A stretch of DNA of 42,678 nt, taken from NCBI GenBank assembly GCA_014800815.1, contig JAAVFI010000006.1, positions 1-42,678 on the forward strand. Direction: 5' to 3'. The stretch comes from Bacteroidales bacterium. Its GTDB lineage: Bacteria > Bacteroidota > Bacteroidia > Bacteroidales > Muribaculaceae. Below, in pieces: positions 24,347 to 32,550 of this stretch (its first letter is position 1; every line of letters starts with the position of its first letter). The notes beneath the pieces are model-generated. The model saw only the letters and a program-made list of their open reading frames with translations, did no database searches and was not told the origin of the DNA. The position numbers were made by a program, and so were the translations under genes.

Positions 24347-25833
24347 AAACTCATACAATAACCACCTCTCCTTATAGTCTGTCGGTAGATCTGGCATGCC
24401 GCATAGTGTCGGAAGGATACAAGATAGAGCTCGGCGCCGACGCTGTAGAGCGCATCGAGAAGTGCCGCGCCTTCCTCGACGAAAAGATCAAGACCTGCAA
24501 GGAACCCCTCTACGGTATCACCACCGGATTCGGTTCGCTGTGCAATATCTCCATAAATGCCGACGACCTCTCCACACTTCAGAGCAACCTCGTGCAGTCG
24601 CACGCCTGCGGTGTGGGCGAAACTCTCGCTCCTGAGATTGTCAGAATGATGCTCCTCCTCAAGGTGCAGTCGCTCAGCTACGGCAACTCCGGCGTACAGC
24701 TCGCCACCGTGCAGCGCCTCGTCGACTTCTTCAACAACGACATCATCCCCGTGGTATACAGCCAGGGTTCGCTCGGTGCTTCAGGCGACCTCGCGCCGCT
24801 GGCCAACATGTGCCTCCCGCTCATCGGCCTCGGCAAAGTTCTGTACAAAGGCGAAGTTCGCGATTCAGCCGACGTCCTCGCTCTCATGGGCTGGGAACCC
24901 CTCACGCTGATGTCGAAAGAAGGTCTCGCCCTACTCAACGGCACCCAGTTCATGTCGGCGCATGCCACATGGGCGGTGCATCGTGCCCGCCGCCTTTTCA
25001 AAGCCGCCAACCTCGTTGCCGCCATGTCGCTCGAAGCCTTCGACGGTCGTATCGAGCCTTTCGGCGACGAAGTAAACCGTGTCCGTCACCACCGCGGCCA
25101 GATAGAGGTTGCTGCCGATATGCGTACACTCCTCGTGGGTTCGGCTCTCATCCGTCGCCACAAAGAGCACGTGCAGGACCCCTATTCCTTCCGTTGCATC
25201 CCGCAGGTACACGGTGCCGTGCTCGACACTCTCAACTACGTGGCACCAATTATCGAAGACGAGATCAACAGCCCCACCGACAATCCCACCATTTTCCCCG
25301 AACTCGACCTTATTGTATCGGCCGGAAACTTCCACGGCGAACCTATCGCCCTGCCCATGGATTCGCTCTGCGTGGCCCTCTCCGAGCTCGCAAATATCTC
25401 CGAGCGCCGTATCTACAAACTCATCGGCGGTACAAGAAATCTGCCCTCGTTCCTGGTGGCTAAGCCCGGCCTCAACAGCGGCTTCATGATTGCCCAGTAT
25501 GCCGCAGCCTCTATCGTCAACCAGTCCAAAGGACTATGCTGGCCTACAAGTTGCGACAGTATTCCCTCATCGCAGGGACAGGAAGACCACGTGTCAATGG
25601 GCTCCAACTCGGCCACAAAGCTGCTGCGCGTACTCGACAACACCACACGCGTGCTCGGAATAGAGCTCTTTACAGCAGCCCAGGCGCTCGACTTCCGCGG
25701 TGCTGCAGAGTCGTCGCCCCGCATCGTCGAACTCCACACAGAGTTCCGCAAACGCGTCCCCTTCATCGACGTCGACACCGTCATGTCCCCTCTCATCGAA
25801 GAGTCGGTTAAATTCGTCAGCTCATGTATATAA
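24343..25833 (+). CDS. hutH: Histidine ammonia-lyase
   Basis: Removes ammonia from histidine to give urocanate, the first step of the pathway. The 496-residue sequence contains the self-cyclising Ala-Ser-Gly triad (146-148 in GSLGASGDLAPLANM) that forms the MIO cofactor, the YGITTGFGSLCN segment (57-68), and late conserved NSGFMIAQYAAASIVN and QEDHVSMGSNSATK. The start is an ATG within ATGA shared with hutU; its end overlaps hutI by ten bases. Such overlaps suggest coupled translation. Confidence 0.96.
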   Translation: MKTHTITTSPYSLSVDLACRIVSEGYKIELGADAVERIEKCRAFLDEKIKTCKEPLYGITTGFGSLCNISINADDLSTLQSNLVQSHACGVGETLAPEIVRMMLLLKVQSLSYGNSGVQLATVQRLVDFFNNDIIPVVYSQGSLGASGDLAPLANMCLPLIGLGKVLYKGEVRDSADVLALMGWEPLTLMSKEGLALLNGTQFMSAHATWAVHRARRLFKAANLVAAMSLEAFDGRIEPFGDEVNRVRHHRGQIEVAADMRTLLVGSALIRRHKEHVQDPYSFRCIPQVHGAVLDTLNYVAPIIEDEINSPTDNPTIFPELDLIVSAGNFHGEPIALPMDSLCVALSELANISERRIYKLIGGTRNLPSFLVAKPGLNSGFMIAQYAAASIVNQSKGLCWPTSCDSIPSSQGQEDHVSMGSNSATKLLRVLDNTTRVLGIELFTAAQALDFRGAAESSPRIVELHTEFRKRVPFIDVDTVMSPLIEESVKFVSSCI

Positions 25834-27065
25834 TCAATATAGGAGCAATCCACATGGCCGTCGGAGCCGGTGTCGACCGGCTCCGCGGCTCTGAAATGGG
25901 AGCCGTAGCCCCCGTCTGCGACGCGTGGTTGCGCATCGACGGGCAGGGCAGAGTAGAGGCCTTCGGCGAAATGTCGGCTCTCGACACCTCCGCCCTCGGC
26001 ACAGAGGAAGTGGTGGACGCCCGTGGCGGACACATCGTACCCACCTTCTGCGATTCGCATACACATATTATATATGCAGGCAGTCGCGACGGTGAATTCC
26101 TCGACAAAATCAACGGCCTCTCATACGAAGAGATTGCCCGACGCGGTGGCGGCATCCTCAACTCCGCCGACCTCCTCGCCGTCACTCCCGAAGACCAACT
26201 CTATAATGCCGCCCGCGAGCGCGCCCTCGATATGATTTCGAAGGGTACGGGCGCGATAGAAGTCAAGAGCGGCTACGGCCTCACCGTAGACAGCGAACTC
26301 AAGATGCTACGCGTGGCCGCACGCCTGCGCGACACCCTCCCCATACCTGTCCGGATCACCTTCCTCGGCGCCCATGCCGTAGGCCGCGCCTATGCAGGCC
26401 GTCAGGCGGAATACGTGGATATGCTCATAGCCGACATGCTGCCCGCAGTAGCGGCTCAGGGACTCGCCGATTACGTGGACGTATTCTGCGACGAAGGCTT
26501 CTTTACCGTCGAAGATACCGACCGAATACTCACTGCAGCAGCGGCTTACGGTATCCGTCCGAAGATTCATGCCAACGAACTCGCCAACAGCGGCGGCGTG
26601 CAGGTAGGCATTGCTCATCGCGCACTCTCGGTAGACCACCTCGAGCGCATGGAAAGCCCCGAGATAGAGGCGCTCCGCAATTCCGATACTATCGCCACAA
26701 TGCTCCCCGGAGCGTCATTCTTCCTCGGTATGCCCTATGCTCCCGCCCGTGCAGCCGTCGACGCCGGACTCTCCGTAGCCCTTGCCTCCGACTTCAATCC
26801 CGGCTCGTCGCCCTCCGGCGATATGCGATTTGTGTGGGCGCTCGGCTGCATCAAGATGCGTCTTCGCCCCGACGAAGCCCTCGCGGCATGTACGCTCAAC
26901 GGCGCTGCGGCTATGGGGCTCGGAAGCACACACGGCGCTATAAGAGCAGGTGCTCCCGCCAACTTTGTTATTACCAAACCGATACCTTCACTCGCATTCA
27001 TTCCTTATTCATATACCACACCTTGGATATCTGCTATCTATCTCAACGGCAGGCATTACCTCTAA
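25824..27065 (+). CDS. hutI: Imidazolonepropionase
   Basis: Opens the imidazolone ring to yield formiminoglutamate, the substrate of FtcD. The 413-residue amidohydrolase has the metal motif FCDSHTHIIYAGSR (His79 and His81), the substrate loop AIEVKSGYGL, the metal His in KIHANELANSGG, and ASDFNPGSSPSG with the catalytic Asp. I use the ATG at 25824, overlapping hutH, because the following residues (MYIINIGAIHMAV) resemble the family's first strand; an ATG at 25854 is possible. Its TAA stop is the first three bases of the 27063-27112 inverted repeat. Confidence 0.95.
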   Translation: MYIINIGAIHMAVGAGVDRLRGSEMGAVAPVCDAWLRIDGQGRVEAFGEMSALDTSALGTEEVVDARGGHIVPTFCDSHTHIIYAGSRDGEFLDKINGLSYEEIARRGGGILNSADLLAVTPEDQLYNAARERALDMISKGTGAIEVKSGYGLTVDSELKMLRVAARLRDTLPIPVRITFLGAHAVGRAYAGRQAEYVDMLIADMLPAVAAQGLADYVDVFCDEGFFTVEDTDRILTAAAAYGIRPKIHANELANSGGVQVGIAHRALSVDHLERMESPEIEALRNSDTIATMLPGASFFLGMPYAPARAAVDAGLSVALASDFNPGSSPSGDMRFVWALGCIKMRLRPDEALAACTLNGAAAMGLGSTHGAIRAGAPANFVITKPIPSLAFIPYSYTTPWISAIYLNGRHYL

Positions 27066-27112
27066 GTAAGTCATGAAAATTTTAGTATAAACTAATTTTC
27101 ATGACTTACTTA
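27063..27112. mobile_element. Minimal inverted-repeat element, copy 2, after hutI
   Basis: A perfect 19-bp inverted repeat, TAAGTAAGTCATGAAAATT at 27063-27081 with its complement at 27094-27112, around 12 bases. The right arm is identical to the right end of the metK-leader element (1872-1890). It therefore looks like a copy that lost its interior, or a solo palindrome of the same family. It includes the hutI stop codon and may end the hut mRNA as a hairpin, although no T-run follows. Confidence 0.6.
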
Positions 27113-27129
27113 AAAACCAATCATTCAAT

Positions 27130-29121
27130 ATGCATTTGAAATCAGCTCTTGTTATAGCAGCCTTAATGAGTATTACCCCGGCCTTTGCCGATGTAGTAAA
27201 GCTCACGGGTACACCTCTCGGCTCCTCTCCTTCAGTCGATTATGATAAATCAGGCTTCCCCGCGACAACTGCCGTGAATACTCCTGACTACGCGTTCGAC
27301 GGCAACCCCGATACCTACTACGCCTCCTACGGCCGCTCTTATACCTACGTCGGACTCGACCTCGGCGAGCGCCACGTAATATCACGCGTGGGCTATTGCC
27401 CGCGTAATGCCGAGATAGGTCCCGGACGTCTTCAGCTCGGAATTATCGAGGGTGCCAACAGCCCCGATTTCCTCGACGCAATACCTATCCACATCATCAC
27501 CGAAAACAATGCCCCTGTCGGAAAAATCACTTATCGCGATGTCGACTGCTCGCGAGGCTTCCGCTATGTGAGATTTGTGAGCACTGCCGACAACCGTTGC
27601 AACATAGCCGAACTCGAATTCTGGGGAGAGAAAGGCGACGGCGACGACTCACATCTCTATCAGCTCACCAATATCCCTACGGTAGTTATCAACACCGTCA
27701 ACGCCGAAGAGCCTTATGATAAAGAGCACAATATAACGGCTCAAATCAAAATAATCTCCGACAACGGTACGAAAATCCTCGATGCCGAAGGCACCACACG
27801 TCTCCGTGGAAATGCGTCGATGGAATTCCCCAAGAAGCCCTATCGCATAAAGTTCGACAAGAAGCAGAATGTGCTCGACGCGCCCGCCAAAGCCAAGAAA
27901 TGGACGCTAATCAACAACTACGGCGACAAGACACTGCTCCGCAACGACCTCGCTTTCGAGACTGCTCGCCGACTCGGCATGGCATACGTTCCCTACCTCG
28001 AGTCGGTCGACGTCATTCTCAATGGCGAATATAAGGGCAACTATCAGCTCTGCGACCAGGTGGAAGTAAACAAAGGCCGTGTCGATGTCGAAGAAATGGA
28101 AACAACCGATATCGCAGGCGAAGCCCTCACAGGCGGATACCTCGTAGAAGTCGATGCCTATGCCGACCGGGAAATATCGTGGTTCCGCACTACCCGCGGC
28201 ACTCCCGTCACTATCAAGTCGCCCGACGAAGACGATATCACTCCCGAGCAGACATCGTACATACGCAATTACTTCAACGAGCTCGAAAACCTTCTCTGGA
28301 CATCTACCGCCGCCGGACGCAACACCTACCGCGATATGTTCGATATCGTGAGCTTCCTGCAGCACTTCCTCGTAGGCGAGATTTCAGGCAATACCGACAC
28401 CTACTGGAGCACATATATGTATAAGCGCAGAGGCAATCCCTCGTTCTATACCGGACCCGTGTGGGACTTCGACATCGCTTTCGAGAACGACGACCGTACA
28501 TATCCTATAAACAACATCGCAGGCTATCTCTACGCTTCGAGCAAGTCGTCCGAAGCACAGAATATGCGCAACTTCGTGACACGCATCATCCAGAACGACC
28601 GTGAGACAAAAGGAAATATAAGATACATCTGGGATATGGCCGGATATAACGACGACCTCTCTGCAAAGGGTCTTATCGAGTACTTCGAAGCTCGTGCCGA
28701 GCGTATCGACGCCTCTCAGAAACTCAACTTCCTGCGCTGGCCTATTCTCAACACATGCGTGCACCAGAATCCTCGCGCCGAAGGCTCTTACGAGAAAGAA
28801 GTGCAGCGCGTAACCGGCTATGTTGCAAAGCGTTTTGAGCACCTCGATGCTATCATCCGCCAGTATCCCACCACTCCCGTCTCAGGAGTCGAGGCACCCT
28901 CTTACACTCAGGGCAGCATCCTGGGCTACGGAGGCGAAGTAGCACTCGCAGGCTTCGGCCAAGGCTCTGTCTACGAGGTGTTTGATACTATGGGACGCAA
29001 AATTGCCGGTGGCGAGTTCGACCGCAGCGCCGAATTCACCCTTCCCGCATGCGCAATGTATATCGTCCGCACCGTCGACGGCACTTCCGGAAGCACCCAA
29101 AGCAAAAAGTTCGCTTTCTGA
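27130..29121 (+). CDS. Secreted CotH-family protein with discoidin-like N-terminal domain
   Basis: A 663-residue exported protein with signal peptide ending PAFA (about residue 20). Residues about 25-175 resemble an F5/8 type C/discoidin carbohydrate-binding domain (TPDYAFDGNPDTYYAS, YVGLDLGERHVISRVGYCPR, FRYVRFVSTADNRCNIAELEFWG). Residues about 195-560 match CotH (RLRGNASMEFPKKPYRIKF, WTLINNYGDKTLLRNDLA, GEYKGNYQLCDQVEV, TGPVWDFDIAFEND), a family including protein kinases of spore coats; in Bacteroidetes its role is unclear. The C-terminus (YEVFDTMGRKIAGGEF...MYIVRT) looks like a Por/T9SS sorting tail, so it may be exported to the surface. No own promoter is obvious; the upstream gap holds only the palindrome. 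Confidence 0.85.
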   Translation: MHLKSALVIAALMSITPAFADVVKLTGTPLGSSPSVDYDKSGFPATTAVNTPDYAFDGNPDTYYASYGRSYTYVGLDLGERHVISRVGYCPRNAEIGPGRLQLGIIEGANSPDFLDAIPIHIITENNAPVGKITYRDVDCSRGFRYVRFVSTADNRCNIAELEFWGEKGDGDDSHLYQLTNIPTVVINTVNAEEPYDKEHNITAQIKIISDNGTKILDAEGTTRLRGNASMEFPKKPYRIKFDKKQNVLDAPAKAKKWTLINNYGDKTLLRNDLAFETARRLGMAYVPYLESVDVILNGEYKGNYQLCDQVEVNKGRVDVEEMETTDIAGEALTGGYLVEVDAYADREISWFRTTRGTPVTIKSPDEDDITPEQTSYIRNYFNELENLLWTSTAAGRNTYRDMFDIVSFLQHFLVGEISGNTDTYWSTYMYKRRGNPSFYTGPVWDFDIAFENDDRTYPINNIAGYLYASSKSSEAQNMRNFVTRIIQNDRETKGNIRYIWDMAGYNDDLSAKGLIEYFEARAERIDASQKLNFLRWPILNTCVHQNPRAEGSYEKEVQRVTGYVAKRFEHLDAIIRQYPTTPVSGVEAPSYTQGSILGYGGEVALAGFGQGSVYEVFDTMGRKIAGGEFDRSAEFTLPACAMYIVRTVDGTSGSTQSKKFAF

Positions 29122-29186
29122 GTCAGGGTAGCCGAGAAACTTCGATTTTTACCCCGGAAACAACGTATAATATCGAAGTTTTTCTG

Positions 29187-29194
29187 TAACTTTG
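29187..29194 (+). promoter_or_regulatory. Promoter of the OmpA/TPR lipoprotein gene
   Basis: TAACTTTG matches TAnnTTTG exactly, 39 bases before the ATG at 29234. The preceding 60 bases hold an inverted repeat, AACTTCGAT (about 29140) with ATCGAAGTT (about 29173), that could end the CotH transcript or bind a regulator. Confidence 0.65.
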
Positions 29195-29233
29195 CAGTCA
29201 GTAAAACACATCACATAAAATCAACTTACGATT

Positions 29234-30919
29234 ATGAATCGCAATCTTTGCTATGTCCTTGCACTGGGCGCCGCTCTTTCACTTACTTCTTGCGGTAAGA
29301 AGCTCGGTCAGTTCAGCTCCGACTACTTCACAGTCACTCCCGACCCCCTCGAAGTAGTTGGTGAAAAAGTTCCCGCTCGTGTCAGCGCTAAAATCCCCGC
29401 TAAATTCTTCGTTAAGAACGCAGAAGTAACCGTTACTCCCGTTCTCGTTTTCGACGGTCGTGAAGTAGCTTCGCAGTCTTACTCTTTCCAGGGTGAGAAA
29501 GTTCGCGGCAACAACCCCGTAGTTTCTTACGAAAAAGGTTCTACTCAGACTATCCCCGTTAACTTCAACTACGAACCCGCTATGGCAAAGAGCGAGCTCA
29601 TGCTCAGCTTCAACGTTCAGCAGGGCAACAAGAAGTACACTCTTCCCCGCGTGAAAGTAGCAAACGGTGTCGTTACCACAGCTGCTCTCGCCGACGTAGC
29701 TACAGTTAACCCCGCTCTCGCTGCCGACGCTTTCCAGCGCATCATCAACGAGAAATATGCTGCCGACATCATGTTCCTCATCAACCAGGCTAACATCCGC
29801 GCCGGCCAGCTCAAAACCGACGCTATGGCAGAACTCCAGAAGGAAATGATTGAGGCTAACAAGGCCGACAACCGCGTCCTCGAGGAAATCAACATCTCTT
29901 CTTACGCTTCGCCCGACGGTGGTTTCGAACTCAACAACCGCCTCGCAGAGCACCGCGAAAAGAACACCAAGGAGTATGTGACCAACCAGCTCAAGAAAGA
30001 CAAAATCACCGAATTCGGCGAACTCACCGCTCAGTTCACCGCTCAGGACTGGGAAGGCTTCCAGAAACTCGTTGCTCAGAGCAACATCCAGGATAAGGAC
30101 CTCATCCTCAGCGTACTCTCTATGTACCGCGACCCCGAGCAGCGCGAACGCGAAATCCGCAACATGTCTGCTATCTTCGAGCAGCTTGCCGACAACATCC
30201 TTCCCCAGCTCCGCTACTCTCGCATCACAGCTTCTATCAACGTTATCGGTAAGAGCGACAGCGAAATCCAGGCTCTCTACGCTTCTAACCCCTCTGAGCT
30301 CAACATCGAGGAAATCCTCTACTGCGCTACTCTGACCGACGACAACGCAAAGCGTCGCGAAATCTATCAGACTGCAACCAAGCTCTATCCCAACGACTAC
30401 CGTACTTGGAACGACCTCGGTCTCACTCAGTTCAAAGCAGGCGACTACGCAGGTGCTCAGGCTTCCTTCGCTAAGGCTGCTTCTCTCGGCAACAACCCCG
30501 AACCTCAGATGAACCTCGGTCTTATCGAGATGACAAAGAGTGACTACAACAAGGCTAACAACTACTTCGGCTCTGCTGCAGGTGTTCCCGAACTCGGCGA
30601 CGCTCTCGGTCTCTACTACCTCAAGATTGGCGACAACGCTGCTGCCGTTAAAGCTTTCGGCGACACAAAGAGCAACAATGCAGCTCTCGCTCAGATCCTC
30701 ACAAAGGACTACAGCAAGGCTAAATCTACTCTCGCCTCTATCAACACCCCCGACGCCACTACATACTACCTCATGGCTGTCCTCGGTGCCCGCACCAACA
30801 ACGAGTCCATGCTCAACACCAACCTCCGTCAGGCTGTACGTCTCGACTCTTCACTCGCAAAGCGCGCAGTCAACGACCTCGAGTTTGCTAACTACAACCT
30901 CTCTAAGGCTCTTCAGTAA
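29234..30919 (+). CDS. OmpA-like/TPR outer-membrane lipoprotein, probably highly expressed
   Basis: A 561-residue lipoprotein (LSLTSC, lipid Cys20). The N-terminal half is beta-rich (FFVKNAEVTVTPVLVFDGRE, SFNVQQGNKKYTLPRVKV). Around 215-255 is an OmpA-like peptidoglycan-binding stretch (INISSYASPDGGFELNNRLAEHREK). From about 365 to the end are TPR-like helical repeats (YPNDYRTWNDLGLTQFKAGDYAGAQASFAKA, NNPEPQMNLGLIEMTKSDYNKANNYF). Codon choice is much narrower than in neighbours (almost only GCT/GCA, CTC, AAC, TTC, CGT/CGC), the signature of very high expression. It probably links the outer membrane to the wall. It has its own promoter and terminator. Confidence 0.85.
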   Translation: MNRNLCYVLALGAALSLTSCGKKLGQFSSDYFTVTPDPLEVVGEKVPARVSAKIPAKFFVKNAEVTVTPVLVFDGREVASQSYSFQGEKVRGNNPVVSYEKGSTQTIPVNFNYEPAMAKSELMLSFNVQQGNKKYTLPRVKVANGVVTTAALADVATVNPALAADAFQRIINEKYAADIMFLINQANIRAGQLKTDAMAELQKEMIEANKADNRVLEEINISSYASPDGGFELNNRLAEHREKNTKEYVTNQLKKDKITEFGELTAQFTAQDWEGFQKLVAQSNIQDKDLILSVLSMYRDPEQREREIRNMSAIFEQLADNILPQLRYSRITASINVIGKSDSEIQALYASNPSELNIEEILYCATLTDDNAKRREIYQTATKLYPNDYRTWNDLGLTQFKAGDYAGAQASFAKAASLGNNPEPQMNLGLIEMTKSDYNKANNYFGSAAGVPELGDALGLYYLKIGDNAAAVKAFGDTKSNNAALAQILTKDYSKAKSTLASINTPDATTYYLMAVLGARTNNESMLNTNLRQAVRLDSSLAKRAVNDLEFANYNLSKALQ

Positions 30920-30945
30920 GAGAATATGACACTACAATAAAAAAA

Positions 30946-30982
30946 CAGGGGTCTGAGGCTTGCTTCGGGCTCCTGATTTTTT
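30946..30982 (+). terminator. Terminator of the OmpA/TPR lipoprotein gene
   Basis: CAGGGGTCTG (30946-30955) pairs with CGGGCTCCTG (30966-30975), 10 bp including wobbles, followed by ATTTTTT. Confidence 0.8.
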
Positions 30983-30999
30983 ACCCGCATCATATAGCT

Positions 31000-31794
31000 A
31001 TGAAACAACTGCTCACAGCCATTCTCATGGCAATAACTCTCAGTTCAGCTGCAATGAACGACACCCTCCTGATAGCACACCTCTGCGACCCCCAGATAGG
31101 TTTCGGCCCGAAAGGAATCGACGACGACCTCGCCGCATTACGGGCTGAGATCGAAAACGTCAACGCCCTCGACGTCGACCTCGTGGTCATCGCCGGCGAC
31201 ATGGTCAACCGCATGGACAGCACCTCGATAGCCCTCTTCCACGACGCTGCCGCCCGCATAGAAGCCCCCCTCGTACTCACTCCCGGCAACCACGATATAG
31301 CCGAACCATGCACCCCCGCCGGACTTGAAAAGTACCGCAAAAACTTCGGCCCCGACTTCTCGGTAAACAAAATCAAGGGCCGCACACTCATATCCTTCAA
31401 CTCGCTCCTCCTCCGTGGTGGACCCGAAGAAGAAGTCCGCGACATGAACGCCCGCCTCGACTCAGCCCTCATTGCAGCGAAAGCCGAAGGCTCACCCGTA
31501 ATCCTCCTCTGCCACGTACCCCCATTCGAGAAAGACATCGACGAGAACGACGAATACTTCAACCTCCCCACCTCCATTCGCCGTCCCCTCATCGAGAAGT
31601 TCCGCAACTACGGCGCCACAATATGGCTCGCAGGACACACCCACAAAACCCACCGCAACGAATACGGCGGCGTGACAATACTCAACGGCGAAAACACAAG
31701 CTGCAACTTCGACGGCCGTCCCCGAGGCTTCCGCCTCCTCTCCATCTCCCCCGACGGCTCCTTCTCCTGGGATTTCATCCCCAACGAAAAGTAG
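31000..31794 (+). CDS. Secreted calcineurin-like metallophosphoesterase
   Basis: A 264-residue protein with signal peptide (cleavage near SSAA, residue 18). All five metallophosphoesterase motifs are present in order: HLCDPQIG (family DxH replaced by DPQ, as in CSTP1-like members), VVIAGDMVNR, PGNHDIAEP, LLCHVPPF and WLAGHTHKTH. The length suits a single catalytic domain. The substrate is unknown: nucleotide, phosphoprotein or other phosphoesters. It follows a strong terminator by 18 bases and I see no clear -7 box, so it may rely on readthrough. Confidence 0.9.
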   Translation: MKQLLTAILMAITLSSAAMNDTLLIAHLCDPQIGFGPKGIDDDLAALRAEIENVNALDVDLVVIAGDMVNRMDSTSIALFHDAAARIEAPLVLTPGNHDIAEPCTPAGLEKYRKNFGPDFSVNKIKGRTLISFNSLLLRGGPEEEVRDMNARLDSALIAAKAEGSPVILLCHVPPFEKDIDENDEYFNLPTSIRRPLIEKFRNYGATIWLAGHTHKTHRNEYGGVTILNGENTSCNFDGRPRGFRLLSISPDGSFSWDFIPNEK

Positions 31795-31831
31795 AATTCT
31801 CCGCCCATATCATCGCTCCTCAATAAAAGAC

Positions 31832-31876
31832 TCAAAGCCCTGTTAATCATCGATCAGCAGGGCTTTGAATTTTTTG
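31832..31876 (+). terminator. Terminator after the metallophosphoesterase
   Basis: An 11-bp perfect stem, TCAAAGCCCTG (31832-31842) with CAGGGCTTTGA (31858-31868), is followed by ATTTTTTG. Confidence 0.85.
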
Positions 31877-31909
31877 TTGGTAATAGTTGAGGCAAACTCG
31901 CCGAACAAC

Positions 31910-31943
31910 GAAATCACCCGTCTTTTCAAGGACGAGTGACTTC
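31910..31943. other. Isolated hairpin in an intergenic stretch
   Basis: GAAATCACCCGTC (31910-31922) and GACGAGTGACTTC (31931-31943) pair over 13 positions with two mismatches around 8 bases. No T-run follows. The rest of 31877-32041 shows nothing I can name. Confidence 0.3.
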
Positions 31944-32041
31944 GTGTTAGATGAATAGATTCGGCCTCGCGCAAACAGAGCTGTCTCACAAACTCTTGGA
32001 TACAGAATGGAGAACCTGTACAGGCTCGTAAGGATGAACTC

Positions 32042-32401
32042 TTATTGCATTGAATTTGCCGAAATAAATTCGTGCAATGAAGTCAATAGAGGTGTGATAT
32101 TTTTGACATCCACATTGGGCCATTCCCATTCAGGAAAAGGATCAGGCTCATCACAAGGCCGTGCTTCAAAATTATTCACATTTGGATCACTGGCTAATTC
32201 AAGCATGGGTATTGGACGCCAAGCATAATACCATTGTCCGGGAAGCACGGTGAATTTCAGGCCTTTAAAATTCCAAGCACCCAATAGAACATTTTCAATT
32301 GGACTAAATTCGTTGTCTACCATTAGAAGCTGGATTAGCGATGTGTTGACATATCCCCAATTTTTCCAATTATATGCACATACTACGATTACATACGCCA
32401 C
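32042..32401 (-). CDS. Hypothetical 119-residue protein
   Basis: An AT-richer frame encoding a Trp-rich acidic protein (AYNWKNWGYVNTSLIQLLM, LGAWNFKGLKFTVLPGQWYY, PDPFPEWEWPNVDVKN). No signal peptide and no family I recognise. A -7 box TATCTTTG (32446-32453) 44 bases upstream supports expression. Its base composition is unlike the core genes and like the next two minus-strand genes, suggesting a block of accessory genes. It may be an immunity-type or domain fragment, but nothing specific shows this. Confidence 0.5.
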   Translation of the reverse strand: MAYVIVVCAYNWKNWGYVNTSLIQLLMVDNEFSPIENVLLGAWNFKGLKFTVLPGQWYYAWRPIPMLELASDPNVNNFEARPCDEPDPFPEWEWPNVDVKNITPLLTSLHEFISANSMQ

Positions 32402-32445
32402 ATCTATTTAGGATTACACGGCATTAATGCCATAAATTTAGATTA

Positions 32446-32453
32446 CAAAGATA
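32446..32453 (-). promoter_or_regulatory. Candidate promoter of the 119-residue protein gene
   Basis: TATCTTTG on the minus strand fits TAnnTTTG, 44 bases before the start at 32401. Confidence 0.5.
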
Positions 32454-32472
32454 CGGTATTTTTCTGAGCCCG

Positions 32473-32518
32473 CAAAAACAAAACCGACATTGCTGGGCGC
32501 GGGGCCGGGGCAATGCCG
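32473..32518 (-). terminator. Terminator of the 511-residue protein gene
   Basis: On the minus strand CGGCATTGC pairs with GCAATGTCG (plus 32510-32518 and 32485-32493; one G-U) around a GC-rich loop, followed by GTTTTGTTTTT. Confidence 0.75.
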
Positions 32519-32550
32519 ATTAGGGATTTGTCTGACCTGCAGAGCAGGAT

